NCBI GenBank assembly: GCA_035553375.1
Contig: DATNCY010000332.1
Location: forward strand, 124,001 to 188,000
Length of the DNA stretch: 64,000 bases
Direction of reading: 5' to 3'
Origin: JAJPHU01 sp035553375
GTDB lineage: Bacteria; Planctomycetota; Planctomycetia; Gemmatales; Gemmataceae
A model generated the notes under the pieces. That model was not told where the DNA came from, made no database searches, and saw nothing but the letters and a program-made list of their open reading frames with translations. The position numbers were made by a program, and so were the translations under genes. Positions 24,934 to 34,837 of the stretch are shown in pieces. Positions within the stretch are counted from its first letter, which is position 1; each line of letters opens with the position of its first letter.

Positions 24934-27900
24934 TTAATCATCCGCAGTAACGGGCGCTCCGAATGCGCGCAACACTCGTGCCTCCACGTCCTCACCCTCG
25001 AACACCAATTCCTCGCCGTGACACCGAATCCACTCGACCAGTCGGCGCATGAAGCCGAGGCCAACGGCGGCGGCTTCCACATCGAGTACCTGCGGCGACG
25101 CCTCCAGCAGCGGACGCGGCAAGCACACGATGGTCTTGCATCGCGCGCGTGTGATGGCCACGTTGAGGCGATTCAATCCGTAGATGAACTCGGCCTCGCG
25201 CAAGGCAAACTCGGGATCGGCGACACCATAGCTGACCAGCACGGCGTCGGCCTCTTGCCCCTGCATCTTGTCCACCGTATCGACGAACGGCGGTCCCTGC
25301 CACTTGCGCCGCGTCGCTAATTCCTGTTGGATGGCGCGAATCTGGGCGTGGTGCGGACTGACGATGAACACGCCTTGACGAAAGAAGGCGGCATCGTCCG
25401 CGTACATTCGACCATCGGCATCGCGCAGCGCCACTACCAGCTGGGCGATGAGGTCGGCCTCAATGGGATTGGCCCGCGAGGCGCGGATACCGTCGAGGAC
25501 GACAACCACCAGCGGATAGATGGGATCGAGACACGCCGCCACGAGCGGATCGAGTCCGCGTTTCGCCGTAAATGCCAGTCGCCGATTGGCCACCTTAGCG
25601 CTGGCACACTGGTAACGCGGACCGTACAGCAAATCCGCCGCGCAGCGCGTCAGCACGTCGTTCATGCGAAAGTTTTCGAGCAATTGTCGAACAATGCGGC
25701 TCTCCATAATCTGCTGTTTCTGACGCGGGCAAACGGCCTCGAAGATGGAGCGGTGCAGCAACGGTTCGCCGGGCGGCGTGTCGGGATACACCCCGGCGAT
25801 AATGGGCGGCAATTGCAAGTGATCGCCGGCCAGCACGAGCCGGCCCTCGGCACCGACGAGATACGCGGCGATGGCCGCCTCCGGCACCCGCACCTGCGAG
25901 GCTTCATCAATCACCACGAGATCGAACGACGGCAACTCAGCGCGTTTTTTCACACACGAGTACGCCGTCGCGCCGAGGATGACCTGTTCGCCGTCGGTCA
26001 ACCAACCGCCTAGATCGGTCTCCGGCACAACCTCGATACCCGGATTGACACCCTGCCAGGTCTTCGCCTTGCCGAGTAGGAGCGGGGTTGCCCCGCTCTC
26101 GCCTCCCGAAGCGCGGCACTCGGCGATCTTGCGCAGCAGATTCTCGATGGCCGCATGGGTGAAGGCCGTCACCAGCACGCGGAAGGGCAAACCGGCGCGA
26201 GCGTGCGCCGCCGCCAGGCCGACGATGGTTGCGGCGAGGAAATGCGTTTTGCCAGTGCCGGGCGGACCCCAGACAGCCGTGACACGCTGCCGGCAAATCG
26301 CCTGAAACGCCGAGCGCTGACTAGGCGTGAGGGCGAGTTGCTTGTCCAAGCGCGAGACCGCCGGCCGTACCTTCGCCGGCAGCGGCAGAGGCGTGGCGGA
26401 CTCTTCGGGATGATGCAGCAGTTGCAGGAAAAGAGCGGCCGGACCATCGTCGCCGTCCGTGGCCTGGTCTAGTTCTTCGAGAAAACGAACGATCGGGTCC
26501 GTGGTGAAATCGGTGAAACGTTGATAGAGCAGGAAGCGTTCACCGTGCGACGGTGTGCCGTCCTTGAAAGGACGGACGTAGTGCAGGCGTAGACGCACGG
26601 CACCCCGAGCGGCGGTGTGGATGTCCTCGACACCAACGACGACACGATGCGGGCTATCGGGACCGCCATGCAGCTTATTGCGATACCAATAGTCCGCGTA
26701 TTCAACCTGAGCGCGCCGGCCATCGTCGTTGTCGCGCACCAGCAGCCAGGCCGGGAAACCGCTCGTCTCCGGTTCAACGATCAGATTGCCGACCACTTCC
26801 ATCTCCGCGGCGTTGATCGCTTTCAGTTCGATGACCTGACCGAGCAAAACCTGCGTGGCGCGGGCCTCGGCGCGAGCCTCGCGGATGGCGAGACAGCGCA
26901 GCAAACTCTCGTAGCGAGCAAAGAAAGCCAGACGCGACAACAGCGGTTCGCGGATGCCGGCCCCCGTCGGCAGCGTGAAACGCGGCGGCCAGGCGAATAG
27001 ATGCTGCGCCGCCCGTTCGCGCACGGCACGCAGCAGAGCGGCCACGGCGAACAAATACAGACGCGCCTGCTGGCGGATTTCATCGAGATTATCCGTCTGC
27101 CCACGATACCAGGCCGCATGGAGAGACTCGGCGCGCAGACCGTGGCCGAGCGGGAAGTGATAGTAGTCGCGGCGCGTGTAACGGAACGGACTGCCGAGGG
27201 CGGCCAACATCTCCGGCAGTGTGTAACTAACCTCGACGGGCAGCGCGAGCAAACGACCGATGGCGTTTTGCAGCACGACGACGGGATAGGCCACCTCGCT
27301 GCCGGGATGGCGGTTGGCCTGCATCAACTCTGGTCCCTGAAAATGAAAGAGCAGCGTCATCGCTTTTTCGGCCAACGCCGGCTCTTGCAATGCTTCGAGC
27401 AGAGCGGCAAACAGCAGGGCGCGTTCGTCCTCGGTGTGGACATACGCTTGCAGCGTCAGCTTGTTCTTCCAATCTGGCCGGCCCTCGTTGTAGTGATGGA
27501 CGCGACGAAATAGATCGTCGAGCAGTTCAATGAATTGCCGGCGCACGTCGGCCGCCTCTTCGGGCCGATCGGCCAACCACACGCGGGGTTGAGGCTTGGC
27601 CTCCGCATCCATCAACTGCCGCGCCACCTGGGGAGAGAATACCGCCTGCCGCACATCCTCGCGGCCGGTGATGTGGATTCCGGCCAGATAGATGGTTTGG
27701 CCGAGCGGTTCTTTCTGGAGCGTGAGGAAGACGGCGAGGTTCTCGCCGCGCGGCAGATCCGGCGAGGCTGCGCCGTGCAATTGCGCTTCCTCCGTTTCCA
27801 GCGCGGCGACGCGCACGGCCAGGCGATGCCGCTGACCGGCCAACGAGGCGCAGCGATCGAGTATCTCATCGGCGTCGGGGCGTTTGAGGAACGTCCCCAG

Positions 27901-28767
27901 CTCCGTCAGTGTGCGGACGCCGGCTTCCTCACGCAGATGGCGCTTGCCGTAGGTGGTCAACTGCACGAGGCGCGACACGTCATCGGTGCGGCGCATCTCA
28001 TCGCGGCACGAGTCGAAGAACTCGCACCATTCGCAGCGATCGTACAAATGCCAGTGTGTCTCCCGCGCCTCCCCGGCGAGAATACGGCCGAGATCGTGGC
28101 GCAGGAATCGCTCCAGATGCGGTCGAAAATCGCCGAGATCGAAGACTTCCGGCTCCGATTGTTTGCCCAGCCAGACGGCGCCGTGGTCGAGATCGACGCG
28201 GGCGTCGATGCCCTCGGCGTCGAGAATCGCCTGCAATTCCAGAGCGTAGAAAAGGATTTGCACGCGATGCGTCAGCTTCAATGCCTCGCCGCGTTTCAGA
28301 TCGACAACGCGCAACAGCCGGCCGCCGTCTTCCCCGGGCAGAACGGCAATCAGATCGGGATGGTTATCGCTAATGACGATCTGTTTTGGGTTTATTCCAT
28401 AGGTATCGTAAAAATCCGGTGGCGGCGCGAGCGTCGGCTGATAGAGAAAGCGACCGGCCGGCTCACGGCGTAAGTGCCGTAGCGTCTGCGCCAATGGCAG
28501 GCGGCGCGTGTGCAGTTCACCCGGCCCGCCAGCGACGACGACCTTGCCTTTCAGCAGACGCTCGACGACTTCTGTTTCCCACTGATAGCCGCTGGCGAGG
28601 ATGGATTCGACGAGTGGACTTTGATCGAAGGCCGGCTTGGGAATGCCCTGACGTTTGCGTTCCTGCGGCGTGGCGGAGGTGTAGTAGAGGAAGCGCTCGC
28701 AGTCGTGGAAGAAATAGCGAGCGATGGTGGACGGACTGATACGAAACGGCGGCGCGGCGGCAGGCAT
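24934..28767 (-). CDS. RecB-like Fe-S nuclease fused to an SF1 helicase (TM0106-type)
   Basis: The product has 1277 residues. The N-terminal half is a PD-(D/E)XK nuclease: PDLIAVL supplies D138 and VVDLKRG supplies D156 and K158. C23 together with C245, C248 and C254 (CEWCEFFDSC) forms the one-plus-three Cys set that binds a [4Fe-4S] cluster in Cas4, AddB and Dna2 nucleases. The C-terminal half is an SF1 helicase of the Upf1/Dna2 group: Walker A GPPGTGKTHFLAA near 830, VIDEASQVRVPE near 950, GDHLQLPPI, DKMQGQEADAVLVSYG and GLNRLNVAITRARCK. Domain order as in Dna2 suggests DNA end processing or defence. ATG 28767 starts the nuclease fold; a GTG at 28878 is less likely. Confidence 0.9.
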   Translation of the reverse strand: MPAAAPPFRISPSTIARYFFHDCERFLYYTSATPQERKRQGIPKPAFDQSPLVESILASGYQWETEVVERLLKGKVVVAGGPGELHTRRLPLAQTLRHLRREPAGRFLYQPTLAPPPDFYDTYGINPKQIVISDNHPDLIAVLPGEDGGRLLRVVDLKRGEALKLTHRVQILFYALELQAILDAEGIDARVDLDHGAVWLGKQSEPEVFDLGDFRPHLERFLRHDLGRILAGEARETHWHLYDRCEWCEFFDSCRDEMRRTDDVSRLVQLTTYGKRHLREEAGVRTLTELGTFLKRPDADEILDRCASLAGQRHRLAVRVAALETEEAQLHGAASPDLPRGENLAVFLTLQKEPLGQTIYLAGIHITGREDVRQAVFSPQVARQLMDAEAKPQPRVWLADRPEEAADVRRQFIELLDDLFRRVHHYNEGRPDWKNKLTLQAYVHTEDERALLFAALLEALQEPALAEKAMTLLFHFQGPELMQANRHPGSEVAYPVVVLQNAIGRLLALPVEVSYTLPEMLAALGSPFRYTRRDYYHFPLGHGLRAESLHAAWYRGQTDNLDEIRQQARLYLFAVAALLRAVRERAAQHLFAWPPRFTLPTGAGIREPLLSRLAFFARYESLLRCLAIREARAEARATQVLLGQVIELKAINAAEMEVVGNLIVEPETSGFPAWLLVRDNDDGRRAQVEYADYWYRNKLHGGPDSPHRVVVGVEDIHTAARGAVRLRLHYVRPFKDGTPSHGERFLLYQRFTDFTTDPIVRFLEELDQATDGDDGPAALFLQLLHHPEESATPLPLPAKVRPAVSRLDKQLALTPSQRSAFQAICRQRVTAVWGPPGTGKTHFLAATIVGLAAAHARAGLPFRVLVTAFTHAAIENLLRKIAECRASGGESGATPLLLGKAKTWQGVNPGIEVVPETDLGGWLTDGEQVILGATAYSCVKKRAELPSFDLVVIDEASQVRVPEAAIAAYLVGAEGRLVLAGDHLQLPPIIAGVYPDTPPGEPLLHRSIFEAVCPRQKQQIMESRIVRQLLENFRMNDVLTRCAADLLYGPRYQCASAKVANRRLAFTAKRGLDPLVAACLDPIYPLVVVVLDGIRASRANPIEADLIAQLVVALRDADGRMYADDAAFFRQGVFIVSPHHAQIRAIQQELATRRKWQGPPFVDTVDKMQGQEADAVLVSYGVADPEFALREAEFIYGLNRLNVAITRARCKTIVCLPRPLLEASPQVLDVEAAAVGLGFMRRLVEWIRCHGEELVFEGEDVEARVLRAFGAPVTADD

Positions 28768-29014
28768 CGCGTGTTCTCGGTGATTGGTGAAGAAACCGGC
28801 GCGAGCGAGCGATTGTCCGATCGTTCGTTCATTGTTATGATTTATCCTAAACTGCGGTGAGAAGCGTGTCCATGACACGCGAATGCGAGGAGGGGCAATC
28901 AGGCGTTCGCGGTCAAACGGTTAACGGGGCCATTTCGCCGTTCACATCTCCACCCACTGGATGACCATTGATGCGGGCACTCGTTTCGTAATGTCCTTTC
29001 GCGAAGGGTTTCCC

Positions 29015-29893
29015 ATGCGACGCATTTATTGGATCGTGTTCCTGATCTCCTTGGTGAGTGCCACGTCTCCCAAGCTGTTGGCAACGGAACCGGAGAAATC
29101 GGCCGATCGAATCGCCCGACTGATCGCTCAACTCGACGACGATCGATTCAAGGTCCGTGAGGCTGCCACCAAGGAACTCAAGCAAATCGGTGCGCCGGCG
29201 GAAGCTGCGGTACGGCTCTGCCTGACCGAATCTTCATCTCCCGAAGTGCGTCTTCGGGCGCGTGACATTCTGCGCGTCATAGCGGCGCACTACACGGGAC
29301 ACTCGGCCGGTTGGCATTGGATTTACGGTTCCATTGCCCACGGGCAGACTTTCCGAGCCGTCGAACGGACTATGGAATCGTTGGAACTGCGGGTCGCCCG
29401 CCTCAACACTGTCTGCCCCGCCGCTCCGTTGGAGGTCGAAATCCGCGATCCGGCGATGAAGACCGTGTATGCGAGAGGAAGCATCGAGGCGAAGCGAACC
29501 AAACGTCAATTCGCCTGGCGAAAAGTGGACTGGCAGCACCGCGCTGCCCTGACACCTGGGCAAATGTACGTGATGTTCTTTCACTCGCAGGACACCTCAA
29601 ATAAAGCTCCCTGGGTGGTCAACGCAATCTACAAAAATCTATACCCGGAAGGAACTCACCTGGGCTACTCGACCGAAGATTTTTTCTTCCGCCTTACCTT
29701 CGCGGGTGGACGCTCGATCCATGTGGGGCCGGGCGAAAAGACAGACTTGGCCGTTCCCATCAGCAGCGGTGCGGGGGGCGGTACGAAGGCAGTTGGCACG
29801 TTGAGTCTGGTCGGCTTTGGGCTGGTGCCGCCCTGCGAGAACGCTCCGGCCGATCCCCGGACGCCGAAGACTGTGCGGAAACCCTCCAAGTAA
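29015..29893 (+). CDS. Secreted protein with an N-terminal HEAT-like segment, unknown function
   Basis: The product has 292 residues from ATG 29015 (GAAGGG at 29003). A signal peptide (MRRIYWIVFLISLVSATSPKL) is followed by IARLIAQLDDDRFKVREAAT and a continuing helical pair, a HEAT-repeat pattern repeatedly seen near the N terminus of secreted planctomycete proteins. The remaining 200 residues are beta-rich (AVERTMESLELRVARL, EVEIRDPAMKTVYARGSIEAK, GQMYVMFFHSQD) and resemble a lectin- or jelly-roll-like sandwich with a Gly-rich end (SSGAGGGTKAVG). I do not recognise a catalytic motif. Confidence 0.78.
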   Translation: MRRIYWIVFLISLVSATSPKLLATEPEKSADRIARLIAQLDDDRFKVREAATKELKQIGAPAEAAVRLCLTESSSPEVRLRARDILRVIAAHYTGHSAGWHWIYGSIAHGQTFRAVERTMESLELRVARLNTVCPAAPLEVEIRDPAMKTVYARGSIEAKRTKRQFAWRKVDWQHRAALTPGQMYVMFFHSQDTSNKAPWVVNAIYKNLYPEGTHLGYSTEDFFFRLTFAGGRSIHVGPGEKTDLAVPISSGAGGGTKAVGTLSLVGFGLVPPCENAPADPRTPKTVRKPSK

Positions 29894-30379
29894 GCCTTCG
29901 TGCAAAGAACTTCTGGCGGCCGCATATTTGCGCTATTCTATTTATCCTATCGCTGCACAGCTTCTTCAGATAAAGCATATTTTATCGTAAGCGTTCACGA
30001 GTCGAGGGTGATAAGGGTATACCGCCCACGCTTTGATGATGAGAGGCAGTTCCCCTACCGATTCGGTGACCACCGGCAGCAAACCTCGTCGGGACGGATG
30101 TTGGGAGTTACGGCACTCCTTTCTCGGCTTCGAGGCCCCAGTATTTCGGTCGAAGACAACCCGGGAGCGACCTCGCGGGAATTCCTCTACTTATTTCAGC
30201 CTTTCACGCGGCCAACATTGCGGCAAGCAGCACAGGGGAGGGGTCGAACGGCAGTACCAACCTCCCCGGATCGTACCCCCATCGGCGGCGAGGTGGCAAG
30301 CGCGGGGGAGCCTTTCCAGCCGCGCAAGCAAACAGCCAGGGGAGTTCTCCCCTGGCTGTATGCTGCCATCTTCATCCAC
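29894..30379. other. Intergenic gap of 486 bases
   Basis: It separates convergent genes. Apart from the palindrome at 30332-30359 nothing supported is present; the first 100 bases are AT-rich. The long plus-strand frame that crosses this region and continues to 33622 is an antisense shadow of the surface-protein gene. Confidence 0.6.
30332..30359. terminator. Perfect hairpin, probable terminator of the surface-protein gene
   Basis: ACAGCCAGGGGAG and CTCCCCTGGCTGT form 13-base perfect arms around TT, 20 bases beyond the stop of the minus-strand gene. No clear U-tract follows, so factor-independent termination is not certain. Confidence 0.6.
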
Positions 30380-33300
30380 TTACGTGATCGGCGTGATGAC
30401 CTCGCCGGGCCTGCGATCCTCCACGGCATCGCGCGAGTTGCCGCCCAGCGCGGCGAAGAACCAGTCGCTGCCGCCCTGCCCGAAGAGTTGATCAACGGCC
30501 CCGTCGTCGTGGACGGTCTGCGCGTTGAGGTACGTCGAACCGTTCAGACCGCCGGCGACGCTGCCGTTCAGCTGGCCGATGCGCTGCTGGTAACTCAGAT
30601 CCCTGCGGCCCCATTCGGCGAGCAGGGAAGCGAGAGCGGCCAGGTTGGTATCGTAGTCGGTTACGCTGCCGATGAGGATGTCGTCGCCGTTGCCGCCATA
30701 CAGCTTGTCGGCGCCGCCGCCGCCGATGAGGATGTTCCGGCCGCTTCCACCGATGAGAGTGTCGTCGCCGCTGCCGCCGACGAGGACGTTGTTCGCCGAG
30801 CTGCCGCTGGTGTTGATGGTATCGTTGCCGTCGCCACCGAAGATGAACGCCGGTACGGCGATCGAAACCCTCGTCCTGCCGAACTTCGCGGTCTCCAACT
30901 GCACGTTGTCGTCGCCGGCCTGGGCGTAGACGACGATGCGGCCGGTCGGGCGATAGGAACCCAGGCTGACGCCGTTGAGCGACACGCTGATGTCGCCGGA
31001 GGTGTCGGTGGGCTTGAGGACGATCGTGTCGTCGCCGGTCGTCCCGCCAACGACCAGGTCGTTGCCCTGCAAGGCGGCCGTCGTCACCCTGACCGACAGG
31101 GTGCCCGGCTGCTTGCTCTGCTGGCCGTCCTTGTCCGTGGCCCAGACCTGCACCGTGTAGTTGCCGGCGGCGGTGAAGACGTGGCTGAGCGAAATGCTGG
31201 CCGCTCCGCTCATCGTGGTCGTCGATTGATCGCCCCAGTCGATGCTGTAGGTGAAGCCGGCCGCCTGATCGACCGGCGAATCGTCCTGGGCCGTGAAGGT
31301 GAAGTTCTGCGCTTGCCCCTGGACGCTGGCGGTCGGGCCGGACACCGCGGCGGTGGGGGGCATGTTGTTGACGATCACCGTCGTCTGGTAGTCGGTGTAG
31401 CCGCCGTCCTTATCGAAGATGCGGCCATAGACGATGGGCGTGGCCGGACCGTCGGAGAAGGTGAACTCCTTCGAGGGGCCGTCGGTGGCCGTATCATAAC
31501 TGGTCGCCAGCTGCGAGGGGTCGGTGACGATGCTGTAGTGGAAGCCGGCCTTCGTATCGGCCGCGGACGGATCGGACGGGTTGGTGAAACTCACGGTCAT
31601 GGGGCTGTTTTCGTTCACCGGGCCGTTGTTGGACAGCGTGGCCGTCGGAGCCAAGTTGGTGATGGTGATGGTGGCCTCGGCGAAGCTGCTGAGGCCGTTG
31701 GCGTCGGTGACTTTGAGGTGGACGACGTAGGAGCCGGGTCCGTCGAGACCGGCGGCGGAGAAGGTCGGAGAGATGCCGGCCTCGTCGCCGCGCGAGGCGG
31801 CGCCGGCCTCGCCGTAGATGCCGTCGTTGTTGAGGTCCCAGGTGTAGTTGAGCGTGGAGGGATCCTGGGCCGGGTCGGTGGTGCCGGAGGCGTCCAGCTG
31901 AACCGTGCCGCCCTCGGAGACCGTGTACGGCCCGCCCGCATCGGCCGTGGGGGGAGGGCCGTCGGTTTCGGTCACACTCAGGCTGTCGGAGGCCGTCATC
32001 TGTTGAGTGTCGTAGCGAACGATTTGCATGCTGGTGTAGTAGCCGGAGATGGTGTCCAGCTTGCCGTCCGCTTGCAGGTCCATCCCCCAGATGCTCTCGA
32101 AGGTGGCCGGCGGCGTCGTGGTCAACTCGCCGGTGCCGTTGAATGTCGTGTCGAGCGTGCCGTCGGGGTTGTAGCGGGCCAGGGCCAGGACGTAACCCGT
32201 GTTGGGGACGAGGATCCGTCCGCCGACCAGGATCTTGCCGTCGGACTGCACGACGACGTCGCGCGCCTGGTTGTCGCCGCTGGCGAAGCTGAGCGTGGTC
32301 AGGCCGTTGCCGTGGAAGCTGGTGTCCGGGCTGCCATTCGGGTTGAGGCGGGCGACGACAAAGTCGTCGTAATTGCTGTTCGTCCGGTTGGCATAGCCGA
32401 CGGCGACAATCTTGCCGTCGCTCTGGAGGGCCAGCGCGTCGCCCTGGATGCTGGCGTAGGAGCCGAAGGCCGAGGTTGGGAGGAGTTCCACGCCGCCGTT
32501 GCCGAAGGTGGTGTCCGGCGTGCCGTTGGCGTTGAAGCGGACGACCGGCAGCGAGTTGTAATTGGCGATGCCGGTCATCAGGATCTTGCCGTCGGGCTGG
32601 ACGATCATCGCCTGGCCGGTGGTGTTGTACCAGCTGTGGGTGGGGTCGGGGTTGATGCCGGCGTAGCCGCCGGAGCCGAAGGTGGTGTCGAGGTGGCCGG
32701 TGCTGGTCAGGCGGGCAACGGCGAAGCCGGCGGGGTCCTGCCTCATGCCGCCGACGAGGATGTCACCGTTGGACAGGACCGCCGCGTCGTACGCCCAGCC
32801 AGCCTCCATGTTAAACGGGAGCGTGACGAGACCGCCGCTGCCGAAGGTCGTGTCCAGGGTGCCATCGGTGTTGTAGCGAGCGATGCCCCAGGCGCTGTAG
32901 TTGCTCGTCGTGAGGTTCACCGTGCCAACGACGATGATCTTGCCGTCGGGCTGAAAGGCGATGCCGTTGGCGTAGCCGCCGGTCGAGTTGGCGAAGGTGG
33001 TGGTGACGGTGCCGCCATTGCCGAAGGAGGTGTCGGGTGTGCCGTCGGCGTTGGTGCGGCTGACGGCCCAGGTGGCGCCGGCCGTCGGGGAGGCGGCCAC
33101 GGCCACGATCTTGCCGTCGGACTGCACCTTGATGTCGGGGAAATTGGCCGAGCTGCTGACCTCCAGAGGGACGCTGGCGAGGCCGCCGTTGCCGAAGGTC
33201 GGGTCCAGCTTTGCCGGGCTGGGCGCCGTCGCCGTGATCGTCACCGTCTGCGTGGGGTAGATGACGTGGTCATCGACGGCGTCCACGTTGAAGGTGGCGG

Positions 33301-33601
33301 AGGCGGCCCCGGCGGCGATGATCACGCTGGTGGGCACGGCCGCCTGGTTGGGGTTGCTGCTCGTCAGATTGACCGTCAGCGCCTGCGAGTTGTCCATGTT
33401 GTTGCGCGTGACGGTGCCGGTCGTGGCCGCGGCCCCGGTGTTCTCGGCGATGCTGTGCGAGGCCAGCACCAGCGTCAGCGAGGGGTCGGCCGACAGCAGC
33501 GTCCGGCTTTCGAGGATCTCGAGGGTGAGGCGAGTCGTTGGAGGGGCTTTGCGCGTTTTGAGGCGGCGCGAAAGATCCCCGAGGCGAGCGAGCCAGGGCA
33601 T
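30380..33601 (-). CDS. Giant surface protein: delta-60 repeats, PKD domains and Ca-binding RTX-type repeats
   Basis: The product has 1073 residues. Its N terminus carries TLEILESRTLLSADP, the LEPRxLLSA-like motif found on many planctomycete exported giants. Next comes a Calx-beta-like segment, then at least seven delta-60 repeats (pattern SDGKIVAVA...NADGTPDTSFGNGG, residues about 130-530), then PKD-like domains (GGPYTVSEGGTVQLDASG; PTAAVSGPTASVQGQAQNF), and finally RTX-type nonapeptides (GGDGNDTI, GGSGDDTLIGGSGRN, GGGGADKLYGGNGDD) that bind calcium and often accompany type I secretion. A role in cell-surface adhesion is inferred. TGGAGA precedes ATG 33601. The plus-strand frame over the same bases is a shadow. 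Confidence 0.92.
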   Translation of the reverse strand: MPWLARLGDLSRRLKTRKAPPTTRLTLEILESRTLLSADPSLTLVLASHSIAENTGAAATTGTVTRNNMDNSQALTVNLTSSNPNQAAVPTSVIIAAGAASATFNVDAVDDHVIYPTQTVTITATAPSPAKLDPTFGNGGLASVPLEVSSSANFPDIKVQSDGKIVAVAASPTAGATWAVSRTNADGTPDTSFGNGGTVTTTFANSTGGYANGIAFQPDGKIIVVGTVNLTTSNYSAWGIARYNTDGTLDTTFGSGGLVTLPFNMEAGWAYDAAVLSNGDILVGGMRQDPAGFAVARLTSTGHLDTTFGSGGYAGINPDPTHSWYNTTGQAMIVQPDGKILMTGIANYNSLPVVRFNANGTPDTTFGNGGVELLPTSAFGSYASIQGDALALQSDGKIVAVGYANRTNSNYDDFVVARLNPNGSPDTSFHGNGLTTLSFASGDNQARDVVVQSDGKILVGGRILVPNTGYVLALARYNPDGTLDTTFNGTGELTTTPPATFESIWGMDLQADGKLDTISGYYTSMQIVRYDTQQMTASDSLSVTETDGPPPTADAGGPYTVSEGGTVQLDASGTTDPAQDPSTLNYTWDLNNDGIYGEAGAASRGDEAGISPTFSAAGLDGPGSYVVHLKVTDANGLSSFAEATITITNLAPTATLSNNGPVNENSPMTVSFTNPSDPSAADTKAGFHYSIVTDPSQLATSYDTATDGPSKEFTFSDGPATPIVYGRIFDKDGGYTDYQTTVIVNNMPPTAAVSGPTASVQGQAQNFTFTAQDDSPVDQAAGFTYSIDWGDQSTTTMSGAASISLSHVFTAAGNYTVQVWATDKDGQQSKQPGTLSVRVTTAALQGNDLVVGGTTGDDTIVLKPTDTSGDISVSLNGVSLGSYRPTGRIVVYAQAGDDNVQLETAKFGRTRVSIAVPAFIFGGDGNDTINTSGSSANNVLVGGSGDDTLIGGSGRNILIGGGGADKLYGGNGDDILIGSVTDYDTNLAALASLLAEWGRRDLSYQQRIGQLNGSVAGGLNGSTYLNAQTVHDDGAVDQLFGQGGSDWFFAALGGNSRDAVEDRRPGEVITPIT

Positions 33602-34152
33602 GAGAGGTTCTCCAGAGGATAGTACGAACGCTACCGGGTCAGCCTGGCACGACCTTGGCCGTGCCGGGGTGCGTGCGCGGCGAGTATCCGCGTTTCAGGT
33701 GAGGACAGAATCGGAGCCTTGTCTGTGGAAGGAGGACGGAAGCTCTCTGCACGTCGTCGTGCCCGTCGTTCGGGGCCGGCCAATAAGGTTTGCGAGGGAC
33801 CCCGGCCGACGGCGTGTTGTCCGCCGTCTGGCCATCAGCCGTCCACGGGGCGTCCGGCGATCCGTCGGGGTGGGCGGGCCGGCACTTGGGCTGGCGGCGA
33901 GACGAAACACAGCGGATTGTCTCCGACACCAAGTCGAGTTGGAGTTTATCCTTGAGAAAAGATAAAAGCAACTATTTTTCCGGACATTCGCCGGCTCGGA
34001 CTTGATCGGCGAGTCATGGACGGCGAGTTGCTGTAACCGCGCTAATGGCCTGTGAAACCTCGGCCAGGCTCCGTTCGACGCGGTCACGGCGACGGTCCAG
34101 GCCCACTATTCACATCAGACTACGCCTTCGCTGCTCCCCAGGGCGTGAACCA
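33602..34152. other. Intergenic gap of 551 bases
   Basis: This region upstream of the surface-protein gene presumably holds its promoter. No convincing coding pattern, repeat or consensus promoter was seen. Short frames on both strands lack ribosome-binding sites and have atypical composition. Confidence 0.5.
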
Positions 34153-34640
34153 TTACACCACCTCTGCCAAGGCCCGTTGGGCCTTGGCAAACGACTGCTG
34201 CACGCCCAGCAGGCAGACCATGCGGCGGGCAGCAGCCGTGACATAGCCGTCCAGACCGAGGATGGCATCGACGCCAAAATCGCCTCGACCGCGCGAAGGG
34301 CAGCGGAAATAACGGCGTTGGACGTTGATACGACCCACGGCGGTCACGGTTGTGCGGCCATGCCGCCCCTTGGACAAGCCAGCGGAGCCGCACGCGCAGC
34401 TTCCGTGGCGTGCTAGCCCTTTTTTTGCTCGGCGTCGGCAATGCGTGCCTGCACAGCGTTAGCCAAGGTGCTGCGGAGCAAGGTGCGTCCGTCGTGGAGT
34501 GCGACTTTCTCACAGGCGTCCAAGACGGTGCCGTTGGGCGCGGTTTGGGCAACGTGGCGTATTTGAGCCACGAAGGCGATGGCCTGTTCGAGTGCCAGTC
34601 GTTCGGCGTCATCGCGGTATTCAATCGTCAAGACAGGCAT
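34153..34640 (-). pseudogene. ISKra4-type transposase remnant, frameshifted and truncated
   Basis: The first frame (34413-34640) reads MPVLTIEYRDDAERLALEQA and continues to LLRSTLANAVQARIADAEQK before a stop; this is the N terminus of ISKra4-family transposases. Similarity resumes in another frame (34153-34377): KGRHGRTTVTAVGRINVQRR, YFRCPSRGRGDFGVDAILGL and DGYVTAAARRMVCLLGVQQS, matching the next part of those proteins (zinc-ribbon, then the helical ARRLxCLAGxxxSF region). The DDE catalytic part is absent. At least one frameshift and loss of the 3' two thirds make it inactive. No terminal inverted repeats were identified. Confidence 0.82.
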
Positions 34641-34837
34641 CGGATTCCCTCCCTAAAAACCCCAAGTTTCTCAGCCGACGGTTCTACCAATCTGCCAGTC
34701 CAAAATCGAGAGGGACACCCTCTTCGTTCCCTTGCGGTTGCATGGCGTGCGGATTTTACGATAATGGAATATGGAGAGAACGGCATTGTAATGTAACTCA
34801 ACCCGCCCTACTGGGGCTTGGCAACGCGGAGCGGAGT

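Noticed and set aside
29900..33622. A 1240-codon plus-strand open frame opposite the surface-protein gene
   Set aside because: Its protein is a low-complexity Val/Gly/Arg/Asp run without a known domain, whereas the minus strand encodes clear delta-60, PKD and RTX repeats. It results from the GC-rich repeats on the other strand.
34115..34624. A 169-codon minus-strand frame over the transposase remnant
   Set aside because: The similarity to ISKra4 transposases lies in the other two frames; this one is a shadow.
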